From Knoellia sp031844405 (GTDB lineage: Bacteria; Actinomycetota; Actinomycetes; Actinomycetales; Dermatophilaceae): a stretch of 64,000 nucleotides of DNA. How positions within the stretch are numbered: position 1 is the first letter of the stretch; every line of letters begins with the position of its first letter. The position numbers and the translations under genes are program-made. The notes beneath the pieces were generated by a model. That model worked only from the letters and a program-made list of their open reading frames with translations. It did not search any database and had not been told where the DNA came from. This document shows, piece by piece, positions 49,872 to 58,382 of this stretch. Location: the NCBI GenBank assembly GCA_031844405.1, contig JAUZVC010000001.1:1612001-1676000 (forward strand), in the 5' to 3' direction.

Positions 49872-50231
49872 ATGCAGCGTTTCGACGAGATCGACAAGGC
49901 CTCCCTCCGCGACGACATCCCGGAGTTCCGCGCCGGTGACACCGTCAACGTCCACGTCAAGGTCATCGAGGGCACGCGCTCGCGCGTCCAGGTCTTCAAG
50001 GGCATCGTGATCCGTCGCCACGGTGGCGGCCTCGGCGAGACCTTCACGGTCCGCAAGGTCTCGTTCGGCGTCGGTGTCGAGCGCACCTTCCCGCTCCACA
50101 CGCCGGTCATCGACCACATCGAGGTCGTCACCCGCGGTGACGTCCGTCGCGCGAAGCTCTACTACCTGCGCGACCTTCGCGGCAAGGCCGCCAAGATCAA
50201 GGAGAAGCGCGAGACGACCCCGGCTTCCTGA
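49872..50231 (+). CDS. rplS: 50S ribosomal protein L19
   Basis: 119 residues. PEFRAGDTVNVHVKVIEG, RVQVFKGIVIRRHGGG and RAKLYYLRDLRGKAAKIKEK are hallmark bL19 segments. It lies at the interface with the 30S subunit. In actinobacteria rplS leads into lepB and rnhB, as here, but it is usually nearer to trmD; here about 5 kb of accessory genes intervene. Confidence 0.97.
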   Translation: MQRFDEIDKASLRDDIPEFRAGDTVNVHVKVIEGTRSRVQVFKGIVIRRHGGGLGETFTVRKVSFGVGVERTFPLHTPVIDHIEVVTRGDVRRAKLYYLRDLRGKAAKIKEKRETTPAS

Positions 50232-50275
50232 GCCGCGGCACGACGCACTCGGCCCGGGCGACTAGCATCGCCTCG

Positions 50276-50980
50276 ATGACGTCCCCGGCCACCCACGACA
50301 CCGACCCGGTCCCCGCCTCCACGGCGGCGGCCGGGTCGCGTCGTGCCCGGGGGGTTCCGGTGCTCCTCGGCGCGGGAGTCCTCGCCGTCCTGCTCGTGCG
50401 CGCCTTCCTCGCACAGCCGTATGCCGTGGCGAGCGACGCGATGCACCCGACGGTCGTCGAGGGGGACCGGGTGCTCGTCGGCAAGGTCGGGACACCGGAC
50501 GTGGGGGACCTCGTCGTCGCCGACGTCACGTCCGCGTGGCCCGGTCCCGACCGCTCGACCCACACCGACGACGGCGCCATCGGCCGCGTGCTCTCCTCGG
50601 CCTCGGCCGCCGTGGGCATCGACCTCGGCGAGAAGTCCGTCCTCGCGCGGGTCGTCGCCGGCCCCGGTGACGAGGTCGAGTGCTGCGACGGAGGGCGGGT
50701 GAGCGTCGACGGCACGGCCGTCGGTCCCCGGCTCTCCGCCGACGCCGCGCCGTTCCGGCTCACCGTGCCGTCCGGACGCGTCTTCCTCCTCGGCGACAAC
50801 GCCGCCACGGCGATGGACTCGCGCACCCACGTCGGTGCGGGGTCCGAGACCACCGACGGGACGGTGGCCGAGGACGCGGTCATCGGTGCCGTTCTCACAC
50901 GCATCTGGCCGCCCGACCGGCTCGGCGCCCCGACATCCTCCTCCTCCACCACCCAGCCCCGAGAGCGCGGACACCAGTGA
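50276..50980 (+). CDS. Signal peptidase I-like protein lacking both catalytic residues (pseudoenzyme)
   Basis: 234 residues with the S26 architecture: one membrane helix (about 27-45), then the catalytic-domain boxes. In the nucleophile box the product has ASDAMHPTV where active enzymes have PSGSMxPTL, so the Ser is Ala55. In the general-base box it has LARVVAGPGDEVE where active enzymes have KRVIGxPGD, so the Lys is Ala124. Box E, GRVFLLGDNAATAMDSR, is retained. It cannot work by the Ser-Lys mechanism. It shares a base with the intact lepB immediately downstream (TGATG), suggesting coupled synthesis and perhaps a partner, substrate-holding or regulatory role. Streptomyces has tandem sip genes at this site. 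Confidence 0.88.
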   Translation: MTSPATHDTDPVPASTAAAGSRRARGVPVLLGAGVLAVLLVRAFLAQPYAVASDAMHPTVVEGDRVLVGKVGTPDVGDLVVADVTSAWPGPDRSTHTDDGAIGRVLSSASAAVGIDLGEKSVLARVVAGPGDEVECCDGGRVSVDGTAVGPRLSADAAPFRLTVPSGRVFLLGDNAATAMDSRTHVGAGSETTDGTVAEDAVIGAVLTRIWPPDRLGAPTSSSSTTQPRERGHQ

Positions 50981-51867
50981 TGACGAGCCACGAGGCCCGG
51001 TTCGAACCGGGTCAGTACGACCCCGATGCGCCTCAGGGGACGCTCGACGACGGCCTCGGCGCCGACGACGGCGGCCACGCCGGGGTCCCGGGTCCGGGTG
51101 GGCGGGGTCGCGGACGAGCCGCCGCCGGTGCGGCCGGCGCGGCCCTGCGCGAGTTCGTCGTCGTCGTCGCGATGGCGCTCGCGCTGTCCTTCGTCGTCAA
51201 GACGTGGCTCGTGCAGGCGTTCTACATCCCGTCGGGATCCATGGAGGACACCCTCATCCTCAACGACCGGGTCGTCGTCAACAAGCTCGTGCCGGACGTC
51301 GTCGACGTCCAGCGCGGCGACGTCGTCGTCTTCCAGGACCCGGGTGAGTGGCTGTCCTCGGTGCCCGAGGTGAGCCACGGGCCGCTGCGCGACGGCGTCG
51401 AACGGGTGCTGTCGTTCGTCGGCCTCCTGCCGGACACGTCCGACAACCACCTCATCAAGCGGGTCATCGGGCTCCCGGGCGACCACATCGTCTGCTGCGA
51501 CGCCCAAGGCCGCCTCACCGTCAACGGCGTCCCGCTCACCGAGCCCTACGTCAAGCCGGGCGACGTCGCGAGCTCGATCACCTTCGACATCACCGTCCCC
51601 GCGGGCAAGGTCTGGGTCATGGGCGACCACCGCAGCGACTCCGAGGACTCGCGCTTCCACGACCCCGACGGGACGGGCGAGCAGGGCTCGGTGCCGATCG
51701 CAGACATCACCGGCCGCGCCGTCGCCAAGGTCTGGCCCCTGGACCGCGCCGGGTGGTTGAGTCGTCCCGAGTCGACGTTCTCGGACGTCCCCGCTCCCGG
51801 TGCCTCGTCGGGCACTCCCCACGGGTCGTCCGGGACCGCCACCCCGAGCACCTCGACGAGCCCCTGA
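50980..51867 (+). CDS. lepB: Signal peptidase I
   Basis: 295 residues. After a hydrophilic N-terminal region (1-55, Gly/Asp-rich) a membrane helix (about 58-78) leads to YIPSGSMEDTL (nucleophile Ser87) and LIKRVIGLPGDHIVCC (Lys160). Box E is VMGDHRSDSEDSR. The C-terminal Ser/Thr-rich tail is about 40 residues. It cleaves signal peptides outside the membrane. The start ATG shares its A with the stop of the inactive paralogue. This is the positional equivalent of M. tuberculosis LepB between rplS and rnhB. Confidence 0.95.
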   Translation: MTSHEARFEPGQYDPDAPQGTLDDGLGADDGGHAGVPGPGGRGRGRAAAGAAGAALREFVVVVAMALALSFVVKTWLVQAFYIPSGSMEDTLILNDRVVVNKLVPDVVDVQRGDVVVFQDPGEWLSSVPEVSHGPLRDGVERVLSFVGLLPDTSDNHLIKRVIGLPGDHIVCCDAQGRLTVNGVPLTEPYVKPGDVASSITFDITVPAGKVWVMGDHRSDSEDSRFHDPDGTGEQGSVPIADITGRAVAKVWPLDRAGWLSRPESTFSDVPAPGASSGTPHGSSGTATPSTSTSP

Positions 51868-51900
51868 CCGCTCCACGACCGAAGGACCGCACCACCCGCC

Positions 51901-52692
51901 ATGCCCGCACCTCCCCGCTCCCGAAAGCCGAACCTCAGGGTGGAGCGAGCCCTCCAGCGTGACGGCTACCGCCTCCTCGCCGGGATGGACGAGGTCGGTC
52001 GTGGGGCGCTGGCCGGTCCGGTGACCGTGGGCGTCGTCGTCATCGACGAGACCTGTCGATCGGCCCCGCAGGGCGTCCGCGACTCCAAGCTCCTGCCGCC
52101 CCACGTCCGCGAGTCGATGGTGCCGCGGATCCGGCGCTGGTCGCTCGCCCACGCCGTCGGGCACGCGTCCCCGGCCGAGATCGACGAAGTCGGCATCATC
52201 GCGGCCCTGCGGCTCGCGGGGCGTCGGGCGCTGGCCTCGCTCGACGTCGTGCCCGACCTCGTCATCCTCGACGGCAACCACGACTGGCTCACCGCGCCCG
52301 ACGAGGTGGGGCTCCTCGCCTTCGCCGCCGAGGAGGTCCACACCCCGCCGGTGACGACGATGATCAAGGCCGACCTCAAGTGCTCGTCGGTGGCCTCGGC
52401 GAGCGTGCTCGCCAAGGTCGAGCGCGACCGGATCATGGTCGACCTCTCACCGGAGCACCCGGCATACGCGTGGGAGCTCAACAAGGGCTACTCGGCACCG
52501 GAGCACCTCGACGCGCTGCGCGAGCACGGTCCCTGCGACCTGCACCGACGCTCGTGGCGGCTGCCCGGGACGATGACCGATGATGGAGGGGCCTTCGCCG
52601 GACTCGAGGATGCCGAGGTCGCGCCCGAGCTGGTGCCGGCGAGCGCGGGACCAACCACGGACCACCACGGAGATGGAGCTGTCAACGCATGA
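51901..52692 (+). CDS. rnhB: Ribonuclease HII
   Basis: 263 residues. LAGMDEVGRGALAGPV gives the first DE pair of the four-carboxylate site; VRDSKLL, VILDGNHDWL and KADLKCSSVASASVLAK follow, ending with the acidic ligand region and NKGYSAPEH. It removes ribonucleotides and RNA primers from DNA. The C-terminal ~35 residues after LPGTMTDD are non-conserved. Its stop overlaps the DUF2469 gene by 4 nt (ATGA). Confidence 0.95.
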   Translation: MPAPPRSRKPNLRVERALQRDGYRLLAGMDEVGRGALAGPVTVGVVVIDETCRSAPQGVRDSKLLPPHVRESMVPRIRRWSLAHAVGHASPAEIDEVGIIAALRLAGRRALASLDVVPDLVILDGNHDWLTAPDEVGLLAFAAEEVHTPPVTTMIKADLKCSSVASASVLAKVERDRIMVDLSPEHPAYAWELNKGYSAPEHLDALREHGPCDLHRRSWRLPGTMTDDGGAFAGLEDAEVAPELVPASAGPTTDHHGDGAVNA

Positions 52693-53003
52693 GCGCCGAG
52701 GACCTCGAGAAGTACGAGAGCGAGATGGAGCTCGCCCTCTATCGCGAGTACCGCGACGTCGTGGGGCTGTTCTCGCACGTCGTCGAGACCGAGCGGCGCT
52801 TCTACCTGTGCAACTCCGTCGACGTGAAGGTCCGCAGCGACGGCGGGGAGGTGTTCTTCGACGTGACGATGCAGGACGCGTGGGTGTGGGACATCTACCG
52901 CCCGGCGCGCTTCGCCAAGCAGGTGCGGGTCGTGACGTTCAAGGACGTCAACGTCGAGGAGCTGGCCAAGTCCGAGCTCCAGCTCCCCAAGGGCGACTTC
53001 TGA
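52689..53003 (+). CDS. DUF2469 family protein
   Basis: 104 residues, highly conserved actinobacterial family of unknown function. MSAEDLEKYESEMELALYRE, FYLCNSVDVKVR and WVWDIYRPARFAKQVRV are its landmarks. The M. tuberculosis homologue lies just downstream of rnhB as well. No enzyme motif is evident. It is translationally coupled to rnhB through the ATGA overlap. Confidence 0.93.
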   Translation: MSAEDLEKYESEMELALYREYRDVVGLFSHVVETERRFYLCNSVDVKVRSDGGEVFFDVTMQDAWVWDIYRPARFAKQVRVVTFKDVNVEELAKSELQLPKGDF

Positions 53004-53101
53004 GCGTCTGAGCACGCGGCGCCGTCCACAGGCGGCGACGGCGACGCCACCCGTCCACAGACGGTCGGGTCCGCCGTGGCCCGGTGTCCGGGTAGGGGTC
53101 G

Positions 53102-53473
53102 ATGCTCCTCGACATGGATGCACACCTGGCCCTGGGCCGATACGGCGAGGAGCTCGCGGCGCGCTACCTGCGGGAGCGCGGGTTGCGGGTCCTCGAGCGC
53201 AACTGGCGCTGCCCCGACGGCGAGATCGACATCGTCGCCCTGGACGGAGACTGCCTCGTCGTCTGTGAGGTCAAGACCCGCGCCGGCACGGGGGTCGGTG
53301 ACCCGGTCGAGGCGGTGACCTGGGAGAAGGCGATGCGCCTGCGTCGTCTGTCCGCGGCCTACCTGCGGACGCGGACCAGCCCGGTGGCCAGCGTGCGGGT
53401 CGACGTCATCGGGGTGCTCGCCCGGCGCGGCCGGCCCCCGGTCGTCCGCCATGTCGTGGCAGTGGGCTCGTGA
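53102..53473 (+). CDS. YraN family protein (UPF0102, endonuclease-like fold)
   Basis: 123 residues. LGRYGEELAARYLRERG and GEIDIVALDGDCLVVCEVKT match UPF0102; the latter is a PD-(D/E)xK-like core (ExD...EVK). Its nuclease function is unproven. The family is usually next to comM and dprA, as here: its stop overlaps the comM start (GTGA). ATG 53102, behind a TAGGGG hexamer, is used; ATG 53114 is an alternative that fits shorter homologues. Confidence 0.88.
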   Translation: MLLDMDAHLALGRYGEELAARYLRERGLRVLERNWRCPDGEIDIVALDGDCLVVCEVKTRAGTGVGDPVEAVTWEKAMRLRRLSAAYLRTRTSPVASVRVDVIGVLARRGRPPVVRHVVAVGS

Positions 53474-55017
53474 GCGCCAAGCTCGGTCGGACCCTCGCCG
53501 TCGCCCTCACCGGGCTCGAGGGCCGGCTCGTCGACGTCGAGGCGCACATCTCCGCCCAGCTCCCGCACTTCAGCGTCACCGGCCTGCCCGACAAGGCGTG
53601 CGGCCAGGCTCCCGACAGGGTGCGCTCGGCAGCGGCCACGACCGGTGTGCCGCTGCCACCGCAGCGGATCACCGTCAACCTCTCACCCGCGTCGATCCCG
53701 AAGCAGGGCACCGGGTTCGACGTCGCCATCGCCCTCGCCGTGCTCGCTGCGGCCGGCGTGGTCGACCCGCGCCGGATCGCGGGGACGGTCCACCTCGGCG
53801 AGCTCGGGCTCGACGGTTCGGTGCGCGGCGTGCGCGGAGTCCTCCCGGCGGTGCTGGCCGCCGCACGCGCCGGCGTGCGCCACGTCGTCGTCCCACCCGA
53901 GAACGTCGCCGAGGCCCAGCTCGTCGACGGGGTCACCGTGCACTCCGCGCCGACCCTCGAGACCCTCGTCGGCTGGTATGCCGTCCGTGCCGGTGTCGAC
54001 CCGCTCCCGGTCGCGGCCCGGGCCGTCGGCGACGAGGCGCGGCCCCTCACCCGCGAGGTGGACCTAGGAGACGTCATCGGCCAGACCGAGGCGCGCCTCG
54101 CGCTCGAGCTCGCCGCGGTGGGGGAGCACCACCTCCTGCTCAACGGGCCGCCGGGCGTCGGCAAGACGATGCTCGCCGAGAGGCTCGTGACGATCCTGCC
54201 GCCGCTGTCGCGCGAGCAGGCGCTCGAGACCCACGCGATCAGGTCCCTCACCGGCGACGTCGTCGGCACGACTGAGCTCGACCGCACCCCACCCTTCGTC
54301 GCGCCGCACCACAGCGCGTCGATGACGTCGATCACCGGAGGTGGCTCCGGAGTGGTCGTGCCAGGCGCGATCTCCCGCGCGCACGGCGGAGTGCTCTTCC
54401 TCGACGAGGCCGCGGAGTTCAAGACCTCGGTCCTCCAGCAGCTGCGCCAGCCGCTCGAGTCCGGCGAGGTGGTGATCTCGCGGGCGAAGCAGATGGTCCG
54501 CTATCCCGCGCGGTTCCAGCTCGTGCTGGCCACGAACCCGTGCCCCTGCGGGCGGGCCTACGGCAAGGGGGTCGACTGCGTGTGCTCGGCGCTCGAGCAG
54601 CGCAGCTACGCCAACCGGCTCTCGGGCCCCCTCATGGACCGCATCGACATCCAGGCCGACGTCCCACCCGTGTCGCGTGCCGCGTTCGCCGACGAGCGGG
54701 GGGAGTCGAGCGAGGTCGTCCTCGCGCGGGTGCTCGCGGCGCGCGCGGCGCAGCAGGAACGCTGGGCGTCCCGGGGATGGCAGACCAACGCGAGGGTGCC
54801 CGGTCACGCGCTGCGGCGCAGCCCGCTCCGGCTACCCGGGTCCGTCACCGCCCCCATCGACCGGGCTCTCGACCGCGGCCTGCTCACGTTGCGCGGATAC
54901 GACCGCACCCTTCGGCTCGCCTGGTCCTCGTCCGATCTCTCCGGGCGCGTCCGTCCGACCGTCGACGACGTCGGTCTGGCTCTGACCCTGCGCCGTGGCT
55001 CTCTGGCGGCGGCATGA
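53470..55017 (+). CDS. comM: YifB/ComM family Mg chelatase-like AAA ATPase
   Basis: 515 residues. An N-terminal Lon-like fold (about 1-180: ISAQLPHFSVTGLPDKA, VNLSPASIPKQGTGFD) precedes an AAA+ module with Walker A GPPGVGKTM, Walker B GVLFLDEAAEF and the CPCG cysteine motif (NPCPCGRAYG), then a C-terminal Mg-chelatase domain. In naturally transformable bacteria ComM is a hexameric branch-migration helicase that helps incorporate foreign DNA. It is also common in bacteria not known to be transformable. Overlaps dprA by 4 nt (ATGA). Confidence 0.92.
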   Translation: MSAKLGRTLAVALTGLEGRLVDVEAHISAQLPHFSVTGLPDKACGQAPDRVRSAAATTGVPLPPQRITVNLSPASIPKQGTGFDVAIALAVLAAAGVVDPRRIAGTVHLGELGLDGSVRGVRGVLPAVLAAARAGVRHVVVPPENVAEAQLVDGVTVHSAPTLETLVGWYAVRAGVDPLPVAARAVGDEARPLTREVDLGDVIGQTEARLALELAAVGEHHLLLNGPPGVGKTMLAERLVTILPPLSREQALETHAIRSLTGDVVGTTELDRTPPFVAPHHSASMTSITGGGSGVVVPGAISRAHGGVLFLDEAAEFKTSVLQQLRQPLESGEVVISRAKQMVRYPARFQLVLATNPCPCGRAYGKGVDCVCSALEQRSYANRLSGPLMDRIDIQADVPPVSRAAFADERGESSEVVLARVLAARAAQQERWASRGWQTNARVPGHALRRSPLRLPGSVTAPIDRALDRGLLTLRGYDRTLRLAWSSSDLSGRVRPTVDDVGLALTLRRGSLAAA

Positions 55018-56165
55018 GCAGTCGTCGGTCCGTGAGCATCCCCGGCGGGGGAGCACTGGCGGACGAGCGCTGGGCCCGCCTCGCGTGGAGCCACATCGTC
55101 GAGCCCGAGAACGAGAAGGTGGCGAGGTCGATCGCGGCGCACGGGGCAGTCGGGGCACTCGACCGCTTCCTGTCCGGCCCCGAGGCCCGGGGCGACGCGC
55201 ACACCGCACGGGTCGAGGCCCTCGACATCGACCGCGCCCGGCACGTCCTCGAGCGGCTGCGCGTCCGCGTCATTGTTCCCGGCGACGACGAGTGGCCGAC
55301 CGGGCTCGACCAGCTGGACGTCCCTCCGGTGTGCCTCTATGCGCGCGGCGACTGCGAGGTGTCGGTCGCCGAGGGGAGCGTGGCCGTCGTGGGCTCCCGG
55401 GCCGCCACCGCCTACGGCCTGTCCGTCGCCGCGGACCTGGGCGAGGGGCTCGCCGACCGAGGTGTCACCGTCGTCTCCGGGGCGGCCTTCGGGATCGACG
55501 CGGCGGCCCACCGTGGCGCGCTGGCCGGTGGCGGTCCCACGATCGCGGTCCTTGCCCGTGGGCTCGACCGCGCCTACCCCCAGGCGCATGAAGGCCTCCT
55601 GCGAGAGGTCTCCGGCCACGGCGTCGTCGTCAGCGAGCTGCCTCCCGGGTGGGCGCCGCACCGGCACCGGTTCCTCGCCCGCAATCGGCTCATCGCCGCG
55701 ATGACCGTCGGCACGGTCGTCGTCGAGGCAGGCCTGCGTTCCGGGTCGCTCAACACGGCGAAGGTCGCGCGCGGGCTCGTCCGGCACGTCGCAGCGGTCC
55801 CCGGCCCGGTGACCTCGGTCCAGTCCGCCGGGTGCCACCAGCTGGTGCGCGAGCACGGCGCCACGCTCGTCACCGATGCGGCCGAGGTGCTCGACCTCAT
55901 GGGCCGGCTGGGTCTCGACGCGGTCGGCCCTGTCCGCGCACCCGAGACTCCGGAGTCCGAGCTCGACCCGGTGGCCCGTGCCGTCTTCTCGGCAGTGCCC
56001 GTCCGGGCCGGCGCGGACCTCGCCCGTCTCCAGGCGCACACCGCCCTCGACGCCAGGACCCTCCTCGCCAACCTCGGACGGCTCGGCCTGCTCGGTCTCG
56101 TCACCCGCGACGGCGACCGCTGGCGCAAGGCGCCGACCCCACGGCCCGGCTCCGGTCGAGGATGA
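55014..56165 (+). CDS. dprA: DNA processing protein DprA
   Basis: 383 residues. The extended Rossmann fold shows VAVVGSRAATAYG, VVSGAAFGIDAAAHRGAL, LARGLDRAYP and LARNRLIAAMTVGTVVVEAG, all DprA hallmarks. An N-terminal SAM-like region and a C-terminal winged-helix domain (about 310-370, ARTLLANLGRLGLLGLV) flank it. DprA protects incoming single-stranded DNA and loads RecA in natural transformation. Part of the yraN-comM-dprA operon with overlapping ends; a 115-bp spacer separates it from xerC. Confidence 0.94.
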   Translation: MSSRRSVSIPGGGALADERWARLAWSHIVEPENEKVARSIAAHGAVGALDRFLSGPEARGDAHTARVEALDIDRARHVLERLRVRVIVPGDDEWPTGLDQLDVPPVCLYARGDCEVSVAEGSVAVVGSRAATAYGLSVAADLGEGLADRGVTVVSGAAFGIDAAAHRGALAGGGPTIAVLARGLDRAYPQAHEGLLREVSGHGVVVSELPPGWAPHRHRFLARNRLIAAMTVGTVVVEAGLRSGSLNTAKVARGLVRHVAAVPGPVTSVQSAGCHQLVREHGATLVTDAAEVLDLMGRLGLDAVGPVRAPETPESELDPVARAVFSAVPVRAGADLARLQAHTALDARTLLANLGRLGLLGLVTRDGDRWRKAPTPRPGSGRG

Positions 56166-56280
56166 GCCCGGTGACGGGTACCCGCCCGACCTGCGCGTTC
56201 GCGGGCCGGTTCGACGGGAGTCGGCTGACCCGCCGCCCCGGTGGTTGATCGGGCCTGCGGGTGATGAGACGGTGCTGGGT

Positions 56281-57216
56281 GTGAGTCTCAGCCGCCAGGC
56301 CACGGTCGCCGCCTTCGAGCGTCACCTGCGCGCTGAGCGGGGACGCTCACCCCACACCGTCAGGGCCTACCTCGGGGACCTGCGCGAGCTCTTCGACCAC
56401 GTCGACGGTGTCGGGGGCGCCGACGCTCCACGTCGGCGGGAGACCCCGTTGGCCGACATCCGACTCGCCGACCTGCGGGAGTGGCTCGGTGCGCTGGCGT
56501 CGGCCGGCGCTGCCCGAGCCACCCTCGCCCGACGGTCGGCCTCGATGCGGACCTTCTTCGCCTGGGCGGTCCGCGAGGGGCACGTCGACACCGACCCGTC
56601 GCTGCGCCTCGTCGCGCCCAAGCGCCATCGCACGCTGCCCCCAGTGCTCGCGAAGGACGACGCCGCGGGGCTCCTCGACGTGGCCGCGGTGGCCGCGGAC
56701 GACGGGGACCCGGTGCACCTGCGCGACCGCGCGGTGCTCGAGCTGCTCTACGCGACCGGAGTGCGGGTCGGTGAGCTCACGGGCCTCGATGTCGACGACG
56801 TGGACGACGAGGCCGGTGTGATCCGCGTCATCGGCAAGGGCGACAAGGAGCGCCGCGTGCCCTTCGGCCGTCCTGCCGCCGCGGCGCTGCGCGAGTGGCT
56901 CCAGCACGGACGCCCGCGCCTCGTCACGGCCAGAAGTGGCGCAGGTCTCTTCCTCGGGCGGAGGGGTGGGCGACTCGACGCTCGACAGGTGCGTACCCTC
57001 GTCCACGACATGTTGACCCACGTTCCAGACGCGCCGGACCTGGGACCCCATGGGCTCCGCCACAGCGCGGCGACCCACCTCCTCGAGGGCGGGGCGGACC
57101 TCCGGATGGTGCAGGAGCTGCTGGGTCACGCATCGCTCTCGACGACCCAGATCTACACGCATGTATCCATCGAACGACTCACTGCCTCCTACGCGCAGGC
57201 GCACCCGCGTGCCTGA
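56281..57216 (+). CDS. xerC: Tyrosine recombinase XerC
   Basis: 311 residues. The SAM-like N-terminal core-binding domain (FERHLRAERGRSPHTVRAYL) is followed by the catalytic domain with Arg in ATGVRVGELTGLD, Lys in GKGDKERRVPF, HGLRHSAATHLLEGG (HxxR) and LGHASLSTTQIYTHV with the nucleophilic Tyr. With XerD it resolves chromosome dimers at dif. The gene lies in the usual dprA-xerC neighbourhood, not in a mobile element. GTG 56281 is taken as start; GTG 56272 is also in frame. It overlaps the DUF3152 gene by 8 bp. Confidence 0.92.
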   Translation: MSLSRQATVAAFERHLRAERGRSPHTVRAYLGDLRELFDHVDGVGGADAPRRRETPLADIRLADLREWLGALASAGAARATLARRSASMRTFFAWAVREGHVDTDPSLRLVAPKRHRTLPPVLAKDDAAGLLDVAAVAADDGDPVHLRDRAVLELLYATGVRVGELTGLDVDDVDDEAGVIRVIGKGDKERRVPFGRPAAAALREWLQHGRPRLVTARSGAGLFLGRRGGRLDARQVRTLVHDMLTHVPDAPDLGPHGLRHSAATHLLEGGADLRMVQELLGHASLSTTQIYTHVSIERLTASYAQAHPRA

Positions 57217-58378
57217 CGACATCGACCTCCCCGACTGGGTGAGCGAGCCGCGACCGAGCGCCGCTCCCCATGAGGAGGGTGCTCCCATGCGCCGTGCCGA
57301 CCTCAGGCGCGTCGCCGAGGACCAACGACGTTCCGCGGCGCGGCGTGCGACGCGGCACGACTCCAGCCGGCACGACGGCCGGGCCCCGGGCCGCGCCGAC
57401 CTGTCGCCAGGACGCAACGAGCACCACGAGGCCGTCGCGACGACGCGCGCCGAGCGTCGCCGCATCGTCCACGACGGCGTTCGCCGGAGCGCGCCCGAGC
57501 AACGACGGACGACCGTCGAGATGGTGCCCCCGGAGTCCACCGCGAAGACCCGCCGAGCGGCCCGAAGCGCGACTCCTGCGATGGACCGGCGCCGCCGCGC
57601 ATCCACGACGACCATCGCGCGGCGACGGGCGGTCGCCGCCCTCGCCATCGCCTCGATCCTCGGGCTGGCGCTCTGGACCCTGTGGCCCAGCGAGGAGTCG
57701 AGCAGCCCCGCGCGACGGACTGCGGACCTCAGCGCATCCGTCGCGGGCTCCGGATCCGGCCCGGTCCCTGCGGCCGAGGACCTGCCGCCCAGCCCGTCGG
57801 CCGCGGCGTCCGCCGCGGGCCCCACCGTGCGCAGGGCCGGGTCGGGCAAACGCGTCCCGGTCGCCCTTCCCGCCATAGCGGCACCCACGGTCAACCCGAA
57901 CCGCACGATCCGCGTGGCGTTCGAGGTCGAGGAGGGCGCCGGCGTCGACGCCCAGGAGGCGGCCAAGGTGGTCTCCGCGACCCTCGGCGACGCCCGCGGC
58001 TGGCAGACCAGGGACCGCGTGCGGTTCCGCGCCGTGGACGCCGAGGCTGTGTCCCGGGGCGACGTCGACATCACCATCGTCCTGGCGAGCCCGACGATGA
58101 CCGACGCGCTGTGCAAGCCACTGCGGACCAACGGCCAGGTGTCGTGCTTCAACCTTCGCCGGGTCGTTCTCAACACGGCTCGCTGGACGCTCGGTGTCGC
58201 GGGCTACGAAGGTGCGCTCCCGGCATACCGGCAGTACATGGTCAACCACGAGATCGGGCACGGCCTCTACCACGGTCACGTCGAGTGCCCCGGGGACGAC
58301 GAGCTGGCGCCGATCATGCTCCAGCAGTCCAAGGGCCTCGACGGGTGCCGGCCGAACGCGTGGCCGACCCTGCCCTGA
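57209..58378 (+). CDS. DUF3152 domain membrane protein with zincin-like motif
   Basis: 389 residues. An Arg-rich cytoplasmic N-terminal region (about 1-130) precedes a single membrane helix (AVAALAIASILGLALWTLW, ~147-165), a Ser/Ala/Pro-rich linker and a C-terminal DUF3152 domain (about 230-389). That domain contains NHEIGHGLYHGHVECPG, an HExxHxxxxxH pattern like metzincin metalloproteases, and conserved cysteines. Activity is not established. The start GTG 57209 lies within the last codons of xerC. It is convergent with the M23 peptidase gene, with only a 4-bp gap. Confidence 0.82.
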   Translation: MPDDIDLPDWVSEPRPSAAPHEEGAPMRRADLRRVAEDQRRSAARRATRHDSSRHDGRAPGRADLSPGRNEHHEAVATTRAERRRIVHDGVRRSAPEQRRTTVEMVPPESTAKTRRAARSATPAMDRRRRASTTTIARRRAVAALAIASILGLALWTLWPSEESSSPARRTADLSASVAGSGSGPVPAAEDLPPSPSAAASAAGPTVRRAGSGKRVPVALPAIAAPTVNPNRTIRVAFEVEEGAGVDAQEAAKVVSATLGDARGWQTRDRVRFRAVDAEAVSRGDVDITIVLASPTMTDALCKPLRTNGQVSCFNLRRVVLNTARWTLGVAGYEGALPAYRQYMVNHEIGHGLYHGHVECPGDDELAPIMLQQSKGLDGCRPNAWPTLP

Positions 58379-58382
58379 CCGG

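Noticed and set aside
56281..57216. XerC-like recombinase as evidence of an integrated phage or island
   Set aside because: It lies in the conserved dprA-xerC housekeeping neighbourhood, and no attachment-site repeats or phage genes are nearby.
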